DNA of 64,000 bases from Heliobacterium mobile (GCF_009720735.1 NZ_WNKU01000010.1:59144-123143), one strand, 5' to 3'. Positions 33,631 to 43,461 are shown, counted from the first letter of the stretch. The notes: generated by a model not told the origin, from the letters alone. Program-made: numbers and translations.

Positions 33631-34545
33631 CTACCGAGGAGACGTCGTGTCCAAGGGTACACGACCGTTAAAGGGGTAAGAGTAAGCGATAGGCTCGTCA
33701 AAGGTGACATAATCGACATTGATCATCTTTAGAAGGTACCGCCGGCCTGTTCGGGGATCGCTGAGGATGAGGTGATCCCGCCCGGCCGCTTCGATCACTC
33801 CACGGAAGATTTTTGCGTTCCATTGTTCGTTATTCTCAAAGGTCATATAGACGGTAGCCACACGACCTCTGTTCAAGCGCAGGATGTTTTCGATATAGGA
33901 TTGTTCAACAGGGAGCATACCAGGCATTTCTCCCATCCCTGGTTGGGTCATACCGGGAATTCTACCACCGCTGGGCGGGGCCGGGACGGTGGGTACTTGT
34001 GTTTCCGGTCCTGTAACAGGGGACGGTACAGGAGCAGGTGCTGGTGTCATCGGTTGACCGGGGACTATCGGCGTCATATCCATCGGTCCTGGCATCGATG
34101 GCATCGGCGCAGGAATCGACGGCATAGGCATCATCGGCGCCTGTTCCATTGGCTGCTGTGGGCATACTTGATGGGCTGTGTAAGGGTACGAGAGGTCGTA
34201 GGAATGCATTTCTGGCATATAGCTCTCCGGATGCCCGCAGGGACCGTAGGACATGGGGGATTCATAAGGCATATGAGGCATACCTGCCATGGGGCATTCA
34301 AAAGGCATCTCAGGCATACGAGCTATGGGGGATACGAAAGGTCTTCGCGGACTGCACTCGGTCGGTGATTCGTATTGGGCCGGCGATTCATAGCTCATCG
34401 GTGGTGTATAGGGGCGGTGAGCTTCCATCGGCTGTCTGCGGTCCGGTTCACAACCGCAAGAGGCGTTGCTGACGACCACCTGTGTGTCGTAGGCTGCACT
34501 TGCCTCTTGAACGAGTTCTTCGCTAAGGCGTTCTTTATCTGCCAT
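33631..34545 (-). CDS. gerQ: Spore coat protein GerQ with a long low-complexity N-terminus
   Basis: GerQ is a coat protein needed for CwlJ localisation during germination. The GerQ domain is at residues 211-292 (QSYIENILRLNRGRVATVYM, WNAKIFRGVIEAAGRDHLI, GRRYLLKMINVDYVTFDEP). Residues 1-210 are a Met/Pro/Ser/Glu/Tyr-rich tract with repeated YESP and MP(E/H/S)M units and six scattered cysteines. Bacillus GerQ is about 180 residues, so most of this extension is extra. The gene lies 24 bases downstream of cwlJ on the same strand. Confidence 0.88.
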   Translation of the reverse strand: MADKERLSEELVQEASAAYDTQVVVSNASCGCEPDRRQPMEAHRPYTPPMSYESPAQYESPTECSPRRPFVSPIARMPEMPFECPMAGMPHMPYESPMSYGPCGHPESYMPEMHSYDLSYPYTAHQVCPQQPMEQAPMMPMPSIPAPMPSMPGPMDMTPIVPGQPMTPAPAPVPSPVTGPETQVPTVPAPPSGGRIPGMTQPGMGEMPGMLPVEQSYIENILRLNRGRVATVYMTFENNEQWNAKIFRGVIEAAGRDHLILSDPRTGRRYLLKMINVDYVTFDEPIAYSYPFNGRVPLDTTSPR

Positions 34546-34569
34546 TAGGCCACTCCCTTTCTCATCGAC

Positions 34570-34992
34570 TCAAAAGACTCGGGGGCAATCTTCCCCCGTC
34601 GGTGCAAAGAAACAATGGGCTTTATAGCGCCCCGTATTTCTTTGGTTAAACCACTCACCAGGACAACCACCTTCAGGTCGAAAAAACCACAAAGCATTAC
34701 TGGCTGGCCATGTCCTCTCTCCGCCGATCACACGTCGGGCCAAGCGTATGTCCTGTTCCCGGGCACGTTGGTAGAAGTAGGGCTTTTCTACGGCTTCGAA
34801 GCCGCCCGGCGACTGGTATATCATCTGGGTGAGGTTCCGAATATCTCGAAAGTCCAAGCAATTCGACAATACCCGGTTTACGCCCACATTGCCGACCATG
34901 AGCATGCCTAAGTCACCTTCGCCTTCAGCTTCGGCACGCATCAGTTGAGCCAATAATCGAACCTCATTCTCCGGCGCTCTGATGACGGCCAT
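34570..34992 (-). CDS. cwlJ: CwlJ-like spore cortex-lytic enzyme
   Basis: A 140-residue SleB/CwlJ-family hydrolase. The catalytic region RAEAEGEGDLGMLMVGNVGV contains Glu21 at the family's catalytic position; later blocks are YQSPGGFEAV and NALWFFRPEGG...WFNQ. No signal peptide is present, as in CwlJ, which is deposited in the coat. Located immediately upstream of gerQ, its known localisation partner. Confidence 0.92.
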   Translation of the reverse strand: MAVIRAPENEVRLLAQLMRAEAEGEGDLGMLMVGNVGVNRVLSNCLDFRDIRNLTQMIYQSPGGFEAVEKPYFYQRAREQDIRLARRVIGGERTWPASNALWFFRPEGGCPGEWFNQRNTGRYKAHCFFAPTGEDCPRVF

Positions 34993-35024
34993 TTTCTCAC
35001 CCCTTTTCTCACCGGATGCGTTGC

Positions 35025-35053
35025 ATTATATTCGTCGTTGATTTCAAGTGTGC
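35025..35053 (-). promoter_or_regulatory. Candidate sigma-E promoter for cwlJ-gerQ
   Basis: On the minus strand GCACACTT (35053-35046), 13 bases, AATATAAT (35032-35025), about 33 bases before the cwlJ ATG. Fit to sigma-E is partial; a mother-cell promoter is expected from Bacillus. Confidence 0.35.
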
Positions 35054-35096
35054 TTGTCACTGTGTTTGTTATCTGGGAGCAGTAATTTTTACAATG

Positions 35097-35141
35097 AAAG
35101 AGAGTGGACGCCCAAATTCGCATTGGATGTCCACTCTCTTT
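35097..35141 (-). terminator. Hairpin between the chemoreceptor gene and cwlJ
   Basis: A perfect 12-bp stem AAAGAGAGTGGA/TCCACTCTCTTT (35097-35108 with 35130-35141), about 110 bases after the chemoreceptor stop. The minus-strand tail is T-rich but not a pure T run (CATTGTAAAAATT). Confidence 0.7.
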
Positions 35142-35254
35142 ATTCCTCTATCGACATAGTTCTTTCTTCGAATTGAATAACTACTTCTTGAATAGCTGCA
35201 TCATAAAATCTGGTTGAATCTGGTTTACCGTTTATTTTGCAGGTTTTTTCACAA

Positions 35255-37360
35255 TTACTCCAGTTTAAACTTACTGACCATACTGTTCATCCGTTCAGCC
35301 AAAGCCAACTGAGCAGACGCCGATTCAGCAATCTCGTTGAGGGATCGACCAGCTAAGTCGATCTCTTTGGCGATACCGGTGGCACCGATGGTCGATTGGG
35401 AGACCATCGTAGAGACCGTATCGAAAGCCTTGGTGACTTCATCAACCATCTGGAGGACGTGTTGGCTCAGTTCACCCGTCTCCTGGGCGACGGCCAGGAA
35501 CAGATCAGCATCTTCTTTATAGTGATGACCAACTTGGGCGAAGAGGTCATAGTCTTGACCGACTTTTTCGTTGATAAACCGGAGCATCGCATTCGCGTTA
35601 GTGACCAGTGAATCAATGGCATGACGCACTTGAGCAATGACCGCTTGAATATTGCCTACCGTCTCGGCTGAGTCAGCAGCTAACTTACGCACCTCTTCGG
35701 CGACGACAGCGAAGCCTCTTCCCTGTTCGCCGGCGCGTGCCGCTTCGATCGCAGCGTTTAGGGCCAGCAGATTGGTTTGGGAAGCGATTCCGGCAATGGA
35801 ATCGGCTAGTGTAGCGATATTCTCTACCACTTTAGCTTCTGCGATCGCCTCTTTCATGTGGCTGTTGATGCTGCTGGACAGTTCCCGGGCCGATTTTTGG
35901 GCTCGGTCGGCGTTTTCGAGCAGATGAAGGGCTCTGTCCCCAACCTCCCTGGCCTTTCGAAAAGATTTTTCCGCTTCTCGGTTTAATTGAGCCAGGGAAC
36001 TGGCCATCTCTTCGGCCGCTGCGGTCACCTCTTCCGAAGTAGCCGAAACGTTTTCGATGCCGGCGGTAATCTCCTCCGTCGAAGCAGTCACTTCTTGCAT
36101 GTTCGCTGAAACGGACTGGGAAGCCCCTGACAATTCGTGCCCCGATGCGAGGATCCTATGGGCCTCTTCCGTAATTTGCCCGATCGTCTGGCGCATGTTC
36201 TGGTTCATCTGGTCCATCGCCCTTGCCATCTGGCCAATTTCATCTTTGCGGTTGAGGAATTCAGGCCGTACGTCCGTAGAAAAGTCATTATCAGCGGCGC
36301 GAACGAGGCGGGCTGCGGCGATTCTGATGGGTTTACTGATCTGCCGAGCGATGATCCAGATGACGGCAGCCAGCAGTACCATGCCTCCAGTACCGGCCAT
36401 GACCTGCAACATCATCAACTGTTTTGATTGGGCATAGATCTCATCGACCGGAACAAGGGTGCTTAGCGACCAGGGTGTTTCCGTATTCCCTACCCGAATG
36501 GGCACGCTGACCCGGTAAACCTCTTCGTTCATAAGCGGCGAAAAGGCGTTTTTTGAATATATTTGACCACTCTTGATGGACTGGTAGATGCCTGCTCCGT
36601 CGGCTTCACTGCTCTCTTGAATTCGTTTTCCTATGTTCGCGGGGTCTTTATGGGTGACAAAAATTCCGCTGTTGGAAAGGAGTTGTAGTCCACCAGACTG
36701 ATAGAGCTTGACTTGAGAGATATCCTCCTGGATGTTCCCTAAGGCCATGTCAATTCCCGTAACGCCGACAAATTTTCCGTCGATGATGATGGGACTGACC
36801 AGAGAGGTGATGTGGACTATCTTTCCATCGACAGGATAGTCGTAAGGCTCAATAATTTGCTCTTTACCGCTTTTTTTGGCCAAGAGATAGTAATCGCCTG
36901 GCCCAGGGGTTTCATATTCTACCAGCGGCTCCAAGTTAATCTTTCCATTAAGCCGAGAAAAATAGGGTACGTAACGTCCCGACGGGTCATGACCAGCTTG
37001 GTTGATAAACTTCGCGTCCTGACCATCAAAGGCGTTCGGTTCCCAACAGGTCCATACAGCCAGGATTCCCGGGGTGTTTATGAGGACCTCTCGAAGCATG
37101 GCGTTCGCCCGTTCCCGGTCAGTAAAACCTGTTTTTTTCATTCCTGCCAGCGAGTCTGCCAATGTGCGGGTGACCACGAGTGGTCTCTCTAATTGGGCCT
37201 TAACCATACTTCCTTGTTCTTTGGCTAGGAGAACCGCATTTTCCTGGGCGTCGGCCATGACGAGCTCCCGCGTTTTGAACACGCTAAGACCGATGACCGT
37301 TGTAAAAACGAGCAACACCACTAACATGATCGATAGTTGCATGCGGGTTTGAATGTTCAT
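35255..37360 (-). CDS. Methyl-accepting chemotaxis protein with dCache sensor
   Basis: A 701-residue transmembrane chemoreceptor. Membrane helix 1 is at about residues 8-30 and helix 2 at about 315-338; between them lies a dCache-type extracellular sensor ([19 protein letters not shown] is the membrane-proximal PAS-like strand set). A HAMP domain follows (about 340-395), then a signalling domain with the hairpin tip [20 protein letters not shown] and [20 protein letters not shown]. The ligand cannot be inferred. It is monocistronic, with hairpins on both sides. Confidence 0.93.
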   Translation of the reverse strand: MNIQTRMQLSIMLVVLLVFTTVIGLSVFKTRELVMADAQENAVLLAKEQGSMVKAQLERPLVVTRTLADSLAGMKKTGFTDRERANAMLREVLINTPGILAVWTCWEPNAFDGQDAKFINQAGHDPSGRYVPYFSRLNGKINLEPLVEYETPGPGDYYLLAKKSGKEQIIEPYDYPVDGKIVHITSLVSPIIIDGKFVGVTGIDMALGNIQEDISQVKLYQSGGLQLLSNSGIFVTHKDPANIGKRIQESSEADGAGIYQSIKSGQIYSKNAFSPLMNEEVYRVSVPIRVGNTETPWSLSTLVPVDEIYAQSKQLMMLQVMAGTGGMVLLAAVIWIIARQISKPIRIAAARLVRAADNDFSTDVRPEFLNRKDEIGQMARAMDQMNQNMRQTIGQITEEAHRILASGHELSGASQSVSANMQEVTASTEEITAGIENVSATSEEVTAAAEEMASSLAQLNREAEKSFRKAREVGDRALHLLENADRAQKSARELSSSINSHMKEAIAEAKVVENIATLADSIAGIASQTNLLALNAAIEAARAGEQGRGFAVVAEEVRKLAADSAETVGNIQAVIAQVRHAIDSLVTNANAMLRFINEKVGQDYDLFAQVGHHYKEDADLFLAVAQETGELSQHVLQMVDEVTKAFDTVSTMVSQSTIGATGIAKEIDLAGRSLNEIAESASAQLALAERMNSMVSKFKLE

Positions 37361-37416
37361 ATCGGACTCACTCCCTCTCTAGCTCTGTTACACTGACACT
37401 ATCGACACAAGGATTG

Positions 37417-37484
37417 GCAAAAACAAAAAATCTCAAAGGCGAGGGGCCAACCAAAAGGTTGCCTTGATCTCACCCTTGAGATTT
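37417..37484 (-). terminator. Branched terminator after the ABC-2 exporter
   Basis: An outer stem AAATCTCAA/TTGAGATTT (37428-37436 with 37476-37484) encloses a second hairpin GGCcAACC/GGTTgCC, and the minus strand continues TTTTTTGTTTTTG. It also lies upstream of the chemoreceptor gene. Confidence 0.75.
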
Positions 37485-37633
37485 CTTTACCTGTGGTGTG
37501 TTGTAAACCTTTGTCAAAATAAATGATACCGAAAGATCGCTTACCGGTCAAGATTCTCTATGAATTTTTTGGTTATCCAGTAATTCAACGAGCACTAGGA
37601 AGTTTTACCTTTAGAGAACATATTTGAGATTGT

Positions 37634-38389
37634 TTATTGAATAAGCCGTTTTTCCATCATCCGGATCGGTAACCACGCTAAGAGGGATGACAATGCTATC
37701 AGTATGATCACATGAATCAAAAGGACAGGCTCGAGTCGCCCTAAGCCTAGCTTGCGGACCACTTCGACGCTATGAAAGAGCGGATTGAGCCAAGCAAACC
37801 ATTGGGCCCACGCCGGGAGGGTATTCAGCGGAAAGAAGATCCCTGAGAAAAGAAACATCGGCGTGGAAAAAAGGGTGATGTAATAGTTGAAATAGTCGAT
37901 GTGTTTGCACCAACTGGTAAAGGTGAGGGCCACGGTGGCAAAAAAGAAACCGTGGATCAGCATAAAGGGAAGGATAAGCAGCGCCCAGAAGGAGTGAACA
38001 AGCCCTAGGCCTGTTACGACGAAAAGAATAACCATCCCGAAAATCAAGCTTTTCAAAGCGGCAAAGAGCAAGTCGCCCAAGACGATGTCTGCCACAGTGG
38101 CCGGTGTGGCCAGCATGGCATGATAGGTCTTTTGATAGTGAAGTCGGACAAAGCTGCCGTAGGTAGCTTCAAAGGTGGCTGCCCACATGGCAGACGAAGC
38201 GATCATGCCGAGGCCGATGAACTGAAGATAGCTGACGCCGTCCACTTCCTGAACCAAGTTCCCGAGACCAAAACCCATGGCGAGTAGGTACAGGAAAGGT
38301 TCAATAAAATTAAACATGAGGTTGTTCAACCAGGTTTTTTTGAGCACGTTCAGGTGGCGCCGAAAGACGCGCCAGGCGTTTACAGTCAT
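37634..38389 (-). CDS. ABC-2 type transporter permease (NodJ/DrrB-like)
   Basis: A 251-residue membrane protein with six hydrophobic segments and the ABC-2 signature region around FSTPMFLFSGIFFPLNTLPA, followed by NPLFHSVEVVRKLGLG. The ATG at 38389 overlaps the stop of the ATPase gene (ATGA), so the frame upstream to 38455 is not used. It forms an exporter with that ATPase; the substrate is not evident. Confidence 0.88.
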   Translation of the reverse strand: MTVNAWRVFRRHLNVLKKTWLNNLMFNFIEPFLYLLAMGFGLGNLVQEVDGVSYLQFIGLGMIASSAMWAATFEATYGSFVRLHYQKTYHAMLATPATVADIVLGDLLFAALKSLIFGMVILFVVTGLGLVHSFWALLILPFMLIHGFFFATVALTFTSWCKHIDYFNYYITLFSTPMFLFSGIFFPLNTLPAWAQWFAWLNPLFHSVEVVRKLGLGRLEPVLLIHVIILIALSSLLAWLPIRMMEKRLIQ

Positions 38390-39312
38390 TGGCCCAGGTT
38401 CCCTCCCGTCAACGTGAGATAAACATCTTCCAGATTGCTGGGCCGGTGAATACATGAACGCGGGTTAAGTCCCAACGAAGGAAGTTGTTCCCACAGCCGA
38501 TCTCCGGCAGGAGTGAATAGAAAGGTCATTTCCGGGAGGATGACAGGGTGAGCCTTCCATTTTTTCACTTGCTCGGCCAATCCGGTCGGCAGGCTCGTTG
38601 AGGGCAGGTTCACCTGGATGACTTCCGGCGGAATCAATGTCTGGACTAGCCAGGCTGGGGAGCCTTCGGCCAGGATCTTTCCCTGGCTGATGATGACAAG
38701 GCGGTCGCAGAGTTGACTGGCTTCCTCCATGTAGTGGGTCGTGAGAAGAAGGCTGATCCCCCGCTCTTTGAGTTGACGAAGCTTCTGCCAGACCAGGTGA
38801 CGGGCTGCCGGGTCGAGGCCTGTCGTCGGTTCGTCGAGAATGACGATTTTGGGCTCGTTGATGAGTGCCCGGGCGATCACCAAGCGTCGTTTGAGACCGC
38901 CCGACAAACTTTCTACGTCATCATCTGATTTGACATCGAGACCCATGAATTCAAGTAGTTCTTTGGCTCTCGCCTCAGCCTCGCCAGAGGGAATACCGTA
39001 GAAACGAGCATGGGCCAAAAGATTTTCCATGACGGTCAGATCCGGGTCTAGGTTATCCTCTTGGGGGACGATGCCGAGTTGGGCCTTAACCGCCGGGGGA
39101 GTGAGGCTGATTTTTTCTCCTAAGATCGTCAGTTCTCCTGCGTCGACCCGGGATAGGCCGTAGATCATGCGCATGGTCGTACTCTTTCCTGCACCGTTAG
39201 GACCGAGAAAGCCGAAGCATTCGCCTTCGTCAATGCAAAAGTCGACACCGTTGACGGCCGTAAAGTCGTTGTACCGTTTTATTAGATTCTTTGCTTCAAT
39301 GATTGCCTGCAT
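38386..39312 (-). CDS. ABC transporter ATP-binding protein (NodI/DrrA-like)
   Basis: A 308-residue ATPase: Walker A GFLGPNGAGKSTTM, signature LSGGLKRRLVIARAL, Walker B KIVILDEPTTGLDPAAR, and the switch His in LLTTHYMEEASQL. The C-terminal 90 residues are the variable extension of drug- and lipo-oligosaccharide exporters. AAGGGG lies eight bases before the ATG. Paired with the ABC-2 permease. Confidence 0.93.
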   Translation of the reverse strand: MQAIIEAKNLIKRYNDFTAVNGVDFCIDEGECFGFLGPNGAGKSTTMRMIYGLSRVDAGELTILGEKISLTPPAVKAQLGIVPQEDNLDPDLTVMENLLAHARFYGIPSGEAEARAKELLEFMGLDVKSDDDVESLSGGLKRRLVIARALINEPKIVILDEPTTGLDPAARHLVWQKLRQLKERGISLLLTTHYMEEASQLCDRLVIISQGKILAEGSPAWLVQTLIPPEVIQVNLPSTSLPTGLAEQVKKWKAHPVILPEMTFLFTPAGDRLWEQLPSLGLNPRSCIHRPSNLEDVYLTLTGGNLGQ

Positions 39313-39395
39313 AAGAACTACCCCTTTATCTTCCCATTAACAACCGTTTTTCCTTCTAAATCTAAGTTCTACATATACCTATTGAAACCACTAGG

Positions 39396-40259
39396 CTAAT
39401 TGGGTTCCATATAGATATTTACCGTTTGTGTGGATTGCATCCATTCAACGGTTCCACCGAATTTTTCAACAACCCATCGCGCCGGTAACATAACTCTACC
39501 TGGTTCTACAATTTCAGGGGAAGTATCCATGAATACTTCTGAACCATTTACAAGTAAAATCGGTTCGCCAACTTTCAATTCAATGGATTTATTTCCCTTA
39601 TATAAAGTAAGTCTTTGTTCAATACTGTTCCAATGTATGTCAGATTTATCAAGACCTATGGCTTCACAGATATAAACTAAAGGGAGAAAAACCCTTCCAT
39701 TCTTGACATATGGAGCAACATCCATCGTCCGATCATTCGAGTTTAACGAGTAATAATATTTTCCCACTTGGAATTTCGATACATTCCTGTTAAGCATAGA
39801 ATACAAATCAACTTTACCAACCACTTCGGATAAATTTCTCGAATTATTGAAGCTCATCACGACGTTCCCATCAGGCACGGCACGGTTCACCTTAAGTCGT
39901 AAGTTACTTATCCGTAATGCAGACGGTTCCGTACTTTCTGATTTCACAATAATGCTTATATAAGAGCCGTGGTCAGAAACAGAACCTTTTTCTATGTCTA
40001 AGTCTCCTTCAGTGACCGTTACGCTAGGAGTACAGGAATACTCTACGCCTGGAGTAAGATAAATCCGCAACTCTTGGCCTTCCCTAAAAGCAGCAGGAGT
40101 TCCCTCAAAAAAAACAACGTCTTGAACAGGTTGATTATCGACACCTATTTTTAATATCGTCGTTTCTGAGGTTGATAACGCAAGTGCCGGAGGGATATTT
40201 ACAAGAGTGACGATCATAATAAAAACAGATACTGTAAGCACTAACTTTGTTTTATTCAT
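39396..40259 (-). CDS. Secreted protein with copper amine oxidase N-terminal-like (stalk) domain
   Basis: A 287-residue exported protein. It starts MNKTKLVLTVSVFIMIVTLV with a signal peptide probably cut near ALALS. Residues about 30-150 form a beta-rich domain that I do not recognise. The C-terminal part has the stalk pattern DVAPYVKNGRVFLPLVYICE, then GRVMLPARWVVEKFGGTVEW, ending VNIYMEPN. Such domains occur in clostridial cell-surface proteins. Visibly A+T-richer than the aro/pyr genes nearby. No clear operon partner. Confidence 0.75.
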   Translation of the reverse strand: MNKTKLVLTVSVFIMIVTLVNIPPALALSTSETTILKIGVDNQPVQDVVFFEGTPAAFREGQELRIYLTPGVEYSCTPSVTVTEGDLDIEKGSVSDHGSYISIIVKSESTEPSALRISNLRLKVNRAVPDGNVVMSFNNSRNLSEVVGKVDLYSMLNRNVSKFQVGKYYYSLNSNDRTMDVAPYVKNGRVFLPLVYICEAIGLDKSDIHWNSIEQRLTLYKGNKSIELKVGEPILLVNGSEVFMDTSPEIVEPGRVMLPARWVVEKFGGTVEWMQSTQTVNIYMEPN

Positions 40260-40541
40260 TTTCTTAAAACCCTTTCGCCACAAGCCTTTATACAATCATT
40301 CATGCAAAATAACTTTATCTTTCACCTAAAAGATTTTCAGTCTCCACTTGGCTTCCTACAAATTGGGTAGAAACAATGCCAACGAAGAACGCACCGCTTC
40401 CACTATGTAGTGATTTAAAAATAAATATACCTTCTCCAGCATGTTTAAGACTGGTAAAATGGTGATAGGGACACTTTACTCAGCAAGAAAACCAATAAAC
40501 TCGAAAAGAGTTTTACTGTCTCGTGAAAAGGAGGGTTCTTC
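40260..40541 (+). promoter_or_regulatory. Divergent control region of the plus-strand pilin operon
   Basis: About 280 A+T-rich bases between two divergent genes. A TGGTAAAAT extended -10 lies at 40452-40460 with no good -35. A small hairpin AAACTC/GAGTTT lies just before the ribosome site. No gene is seen. Confidence 0.35.
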
Positions 40542-42425
40542 ATGTGTCTAAAGTTACTAAAATCGGAGAATGGGATTGCCATGGTTTTTGCTCTGTTAAT
40601 TACGCTTATTATCACCGCCGCCGGGTTTACACTTTGGCATGTGAGCAATAGTGACGCCCTTCAAGTTGAACGTAGCGCCGATAATGCCCAGGCCTATTAT
40701 TATGCGAAATCAGGTGTAGAATTAGCTATTGGTCAAATTAAAAAGAACATTATTTCTAATCCCGATTACCAACCTAGCCCCAACACTTACTACGGAAGCC
40801 TCGGTAATACATCCTTTACAACCGCTCCGACAAACCCTCCGACTCATTCAATAGAGTATAAGATTACTAGAAGCGGAAATGATTTCACCATTGACTCGAA
40901 GGGTATCGTTCGGAAAGGAAACTCATCGGGAGCTGAAGCTTCGTCAGATGCCGTGAGTTTTACTATCAGTTTAGAACAACTTAGAAATAGTATGCAACCC
41001 GGAGGACCTGGAAACGGAGATGGCCCGCCATGGGCACTATTTGCTATGGGAGTTAGTACTGCTTCCAATCAAAATGATATTTCATTATCCAGAACGCCCT
41101 CTATCTCTGGATATGTAGGAACAAACTCAACGAGACAAGGCGGCGTATACTTTAACCCTAACGGAACCCAAATTAAGGGCAAGTTGTATGTAGGATATAA
41201 TGCAACTGATCCTGAATCGGTCGTTTCACATCCATCCTACACAACTCTTGCAAGTCATATTATGCAATTGCCGGTACTAAAACTCTCGTCCTATTATGAC
41301 TATCCTCTACCTCTTTTCCCAAACTTCCCAAACAATTTAGATTCTAAAGGAAACATTACCACCGATCCTGGCGTTATCTCTGGTTCTGTCCGGGATAGTA
41401 ATAACAATGGAATCGGTGACGTAACTATCTATTTAAGTCCCGCAAAACCTAATAGCACCGCTAAAACAAGCGTGACTACCGTAAATAACCCTGGATGGAC
41501 CTCAGGACATGGAACTTGGACTGCCTATACAACTGGAACTCCTCAAGGCTCTCAAGAACTCCAACAAGGAACAGTTATAGTAACACCGAGAAAAGACGGA
41601 TTTACTTTTACTCCACAATCTGTTGAAGTAACTGGACCAGCAACAAACATTAATTTCATAGGAACTCCCACTATTGCAGTCAATACTTCAATGCCAATAA
41701 ACAATTCCCAAACCTGGAGTTGGAAAATCGGTCAAGATGGCTATTATGACACAATTTCTGTAACCAGTGGTCGTAAGCTCTGTATCGACTTGGGCGGTGG
41801 TGATAGAATTCTTCGAATCAAAAATTTGAATGTGAGCCAAGGAGAAATTTTTCTTACAAATACAGGTCAAAACGGACGCTTAATCCTATACATTGATAAT
41901 TCTTTTACTCTTGGTGGAAGTAGTCAAGTAAACATTGGTGGAGATCCTAACAAGTTGATTATGTTCTACAGAGGAAGTAATAATATTAACATTGGCGGAA
42001 GTCAAGCATTTGTAGGTTCAATTTTCATTGGTAATAATGATACGACAAAAACTCCCTCTGATATTACTCTTGGAGGAAGTTGTTCCTTTAAAGGAACCCT
42101 AGTCTCCAGTGGTAACAACATTATTGTAGAAGGTGGCAGTGCCAACGCGGTTAAGGGATTGATTTATGCCCCTAAAGCATACGTTCAAATTAGTGCGAGT
42201 GCAGTTGTAACTGGCTCTGTTATTTCCAATATCTGCAGTCTTAGTGGCGGAAACATCGACTTAATTGTTGGTGACAATCTCCTTGATACCACTACATTTA
42301 ACTCATTGAATTGGGGTTCAAGTGGACCTCCTTCCCTTCTTGCTTATAAAAGAGACGTTAGCGACGATTCTTCTAACCGGAACTGGAGAGTGAAAGGAAA
42401 ATGGATAAATCAGCTCGCACAATAA
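40542..42425 (+). CDS. Large PilX-like pilus protein with beta-structured C-terminus
   Basis: A 627-residue surface protein. The N-terminus SENGIAMVFALLITLIITAA is a PilX-type membrane helix, followed by NAQAYYYAKSGVELAIGQI. Residues about 281-373 are an inserted fold resembling an SdrD/carboxypeptidase regulatory beta domain (GSVRDSNNNGIGDVTIYLSP ... TPRKDGFTFTPQSVEVTG). Residues about 395-600 are a Gly/Ser/Asn-rich repeat region (VNIGGDPNKL, INIGGSQAFVGSIFIGNN, ITLGGSCSFKGTLVSSGNN) that looks like a beta helix of the DUF7305 type. AAAAGGAGGG lies six bases before the ATG. First of three pilin-like genes. It may be a pilus-tip or adhesive subunit; this is inference. Confidence 0.78.
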   Translation: MCLKLLKSENGIAMVFALLITLIITAAGFTLWHVSNSDALQVERSADNAQAYYYAKSGVELAIGQIKKNIISNPDYQPSPNTYYGSLGNTSFTTAPTNPPTHSIEYKITRSGNDFTIDSKGIVRKGNSSGAEASSDAVSFTISLEQLRNSMQPGGPGNGDGPPWALFAMGVSTASNQNDISLSRTPSISGYVGTNSTRQGGVYFNPNGTQIKGKLYVGYNATDPESVVSHPSYTTLASHIMQLPVLKLSSYYDYPLPLFPNFPNNLDSKGNITTDPGVISGSVRDSNNNGIGDVTIYLSPAKPNSTAKTSVTTVNNPGWTSGHGTWTAYTTGTPQGSQELQQGTVIVTPRKDGFTFTPQSVEVTGPATNINFIGTPTIAVNTSMPINNSQTWSWKIGQDGYYDTISVTSGRKLCIDLGGGDRILRIKNLNVSQGEIFLTNTGQNGRLILYIDNSFTLGGSSQVNIGGDPNKLIMFYRGSNNINIGGSQAFVGSIFIGNNDTTKTPSDITLGGSCSFKGTLVSSGNNIIVEGGSANAVKGLIYAPKAYVQISASAVVTGSVISNICSLSGGNIDLIVGDNLLDTTTFNSLNWGSSGPPSLLAYKRDVSDDSSNRNWRVKGKWINQLAQ

Positions 42426-42844
42426 CTCAGCACTCTAATAAGGGAATGACTTTAATCGAAGTTCTTGTTGCCATAACCATTCTAACTATTTTAATAGTAT
42501 CCTTTTCCTCAATGTTAAGTATAAACTTTAGTAATATATTTATCTTCGGTGAACAAAGTAAAGCAATTGCGAAAGCTAAAGAAAAAACAGATGAGTTATA
42601 TTCCATCGTATGGAGTGCAAACAATCCAGCTACTGCAAGTGCGGCTTTAACAAATCCAAGCATTGGTTGGAAAAGAGATTATGATAGTCTATTTGAAAGT
42701 CCTACAACTGCTTATTATTTTGAAACAAAGACAAAAACAGTAGATGGAACACCGATTCAGGGTTATGAAGTTTCTGTTGTCGTTCCTTATGAGGAAGGAA
42801 AATACCACGTAGAGTTGAAATCATTTATTGAAGATGTTAACTGA
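42401..42844 (+). CDS. Minor pilin, PilV/GspI-like (cluster B)
   Basis: A 147-residue prepilin: leader MDKSARTITQHSNKG, mature start MTLIEVLVAITILTILIVSF with Met instead of Phe at +1 and Glu at +5. The body has SKAIAKAKEKTDELYSIVWS and ends in a beta-rich VVVPYEEGKYHVELKS. It overlaps the preceding gene by 25 bases. The A+T-rich codon use matches its plus-strand neighbours. Confidence 0.82.
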   Translation: MDKSARTITQHSNKGMTLIEVLVAITILTILIVSFSSMLSINFSNIFIFGEQSKAIAKAKEKTDELYSIVWSANNPATASAALTNPSIGWKRDYDSLFESPTTAYYFETKTKTVDGTPIQGYEVSVVVPYEEGKYHVELKSFIEDVN

Positions 42845-42860
42845 ATGTGGGTTTTGATTA

Positions 42861-43385
42861 ATGAAATATGACTTAATAAAACTATTTTCTAGAAGAAGTG
42901 GATTTACGCTCATTGAATTAATGATTACTCTCAGTCTACTTTCTATCGTTATTGGATTGGCATATAATTTCTATTTTTATTTTATTCGTTCTAATGATAT
43001 AGCATTGAAGCAATCTACTGTCCAACAAAATGTTCGTTTAACTAAAGATATAATCGAGAGTAACATTAGATATGCAAGTAATGTAACGATCGGCAATTCG
43101 ACATCAGTTGTGCCCAATAATTACACAAAGATATATGTAAATAATGCCGGAGAAATTATGAAATACGATGCCATAAATGGAGATAAAAAGCTTTTGGGGA
43201 TGACTTCTAGTACTACAGATATGACTCTGTTATTCGAAAAAAGTACAAAAGATTCATTTATAAAAGTCACTGTTACCGGCGATATTGACGGGAACAATGT
43301 ATATTTTATTACTTCCGAAGTATTACTTTACGGAGGAGCTATCTCCGGGAACAATAGTGGTGATATGTTATATTTTTTACCCTAA
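42861..43385 (+). CDS. Minor pilin, PilW/PulJ-like (cluster B)
   Basis: A 174-residue prepilin with leader MKYDLIKLFSRRSG, mature start FTLIELMITLSLLSIVIGLA, and QQNVRLTKDIIESNIRYASN as in PulJ/PilW. The C-terminus is Gly/Asn-rich (GGAISGNNSGDMLYFLP). Third gene of the plus-strand pilin operon; a terminator follows. Confidence 0.82.
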   Translation: MKYDLIKLFSRRSGFTLIELMITLSLLSIVIGLAYNFYFYFIRSNDIALKQSTVQQNVRLTKDIIESNIRYASNVTIGNSTSVVPNNYTKIYVNNAGEIMKYDAINGDKKLLGMTSSTTDMTLLFEKSTKDSFIKVTVTGDIDGNNVYFITSEVLLYGGAISGNNSGDMLYFLP

Positions 43386-43399
43386 AACCCTTTGTAGCG

Positions 43400-43455
43400 G
43401 CTCACTCTCATTTTCGGTAATGTAATTACCGCGATTGACGGTGAGCTTTCATATT
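43400..43455 (+). terminator. Terminator after the plus-strand pilin operon
   Basis: An outer stem GCTCAC/GTGAGC (43400-43405 with 43441-43446) encloses CGGTAAT-gta-ATTACCG, and TTTCATATTT follows. Confidence 0.65.
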
Positions 43456-43461
43456 TAATTT

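Noticed and set aside
33900..34420. Repeated short units suggesting a CRISPR or tandem array
   Set aside because: The units are imperfect and explained by the Met/Pro/YESP repeats of the GerQ coding sequence.
37417..37484. A riboswitch upstream of the chemoreceptor gene
   Set aside because: The branched hairpin does not match a known cyclic-di-nucleotide or metabolite riboswitch core that I recognise, and its T run is placed to end the ABC transporter transcript.
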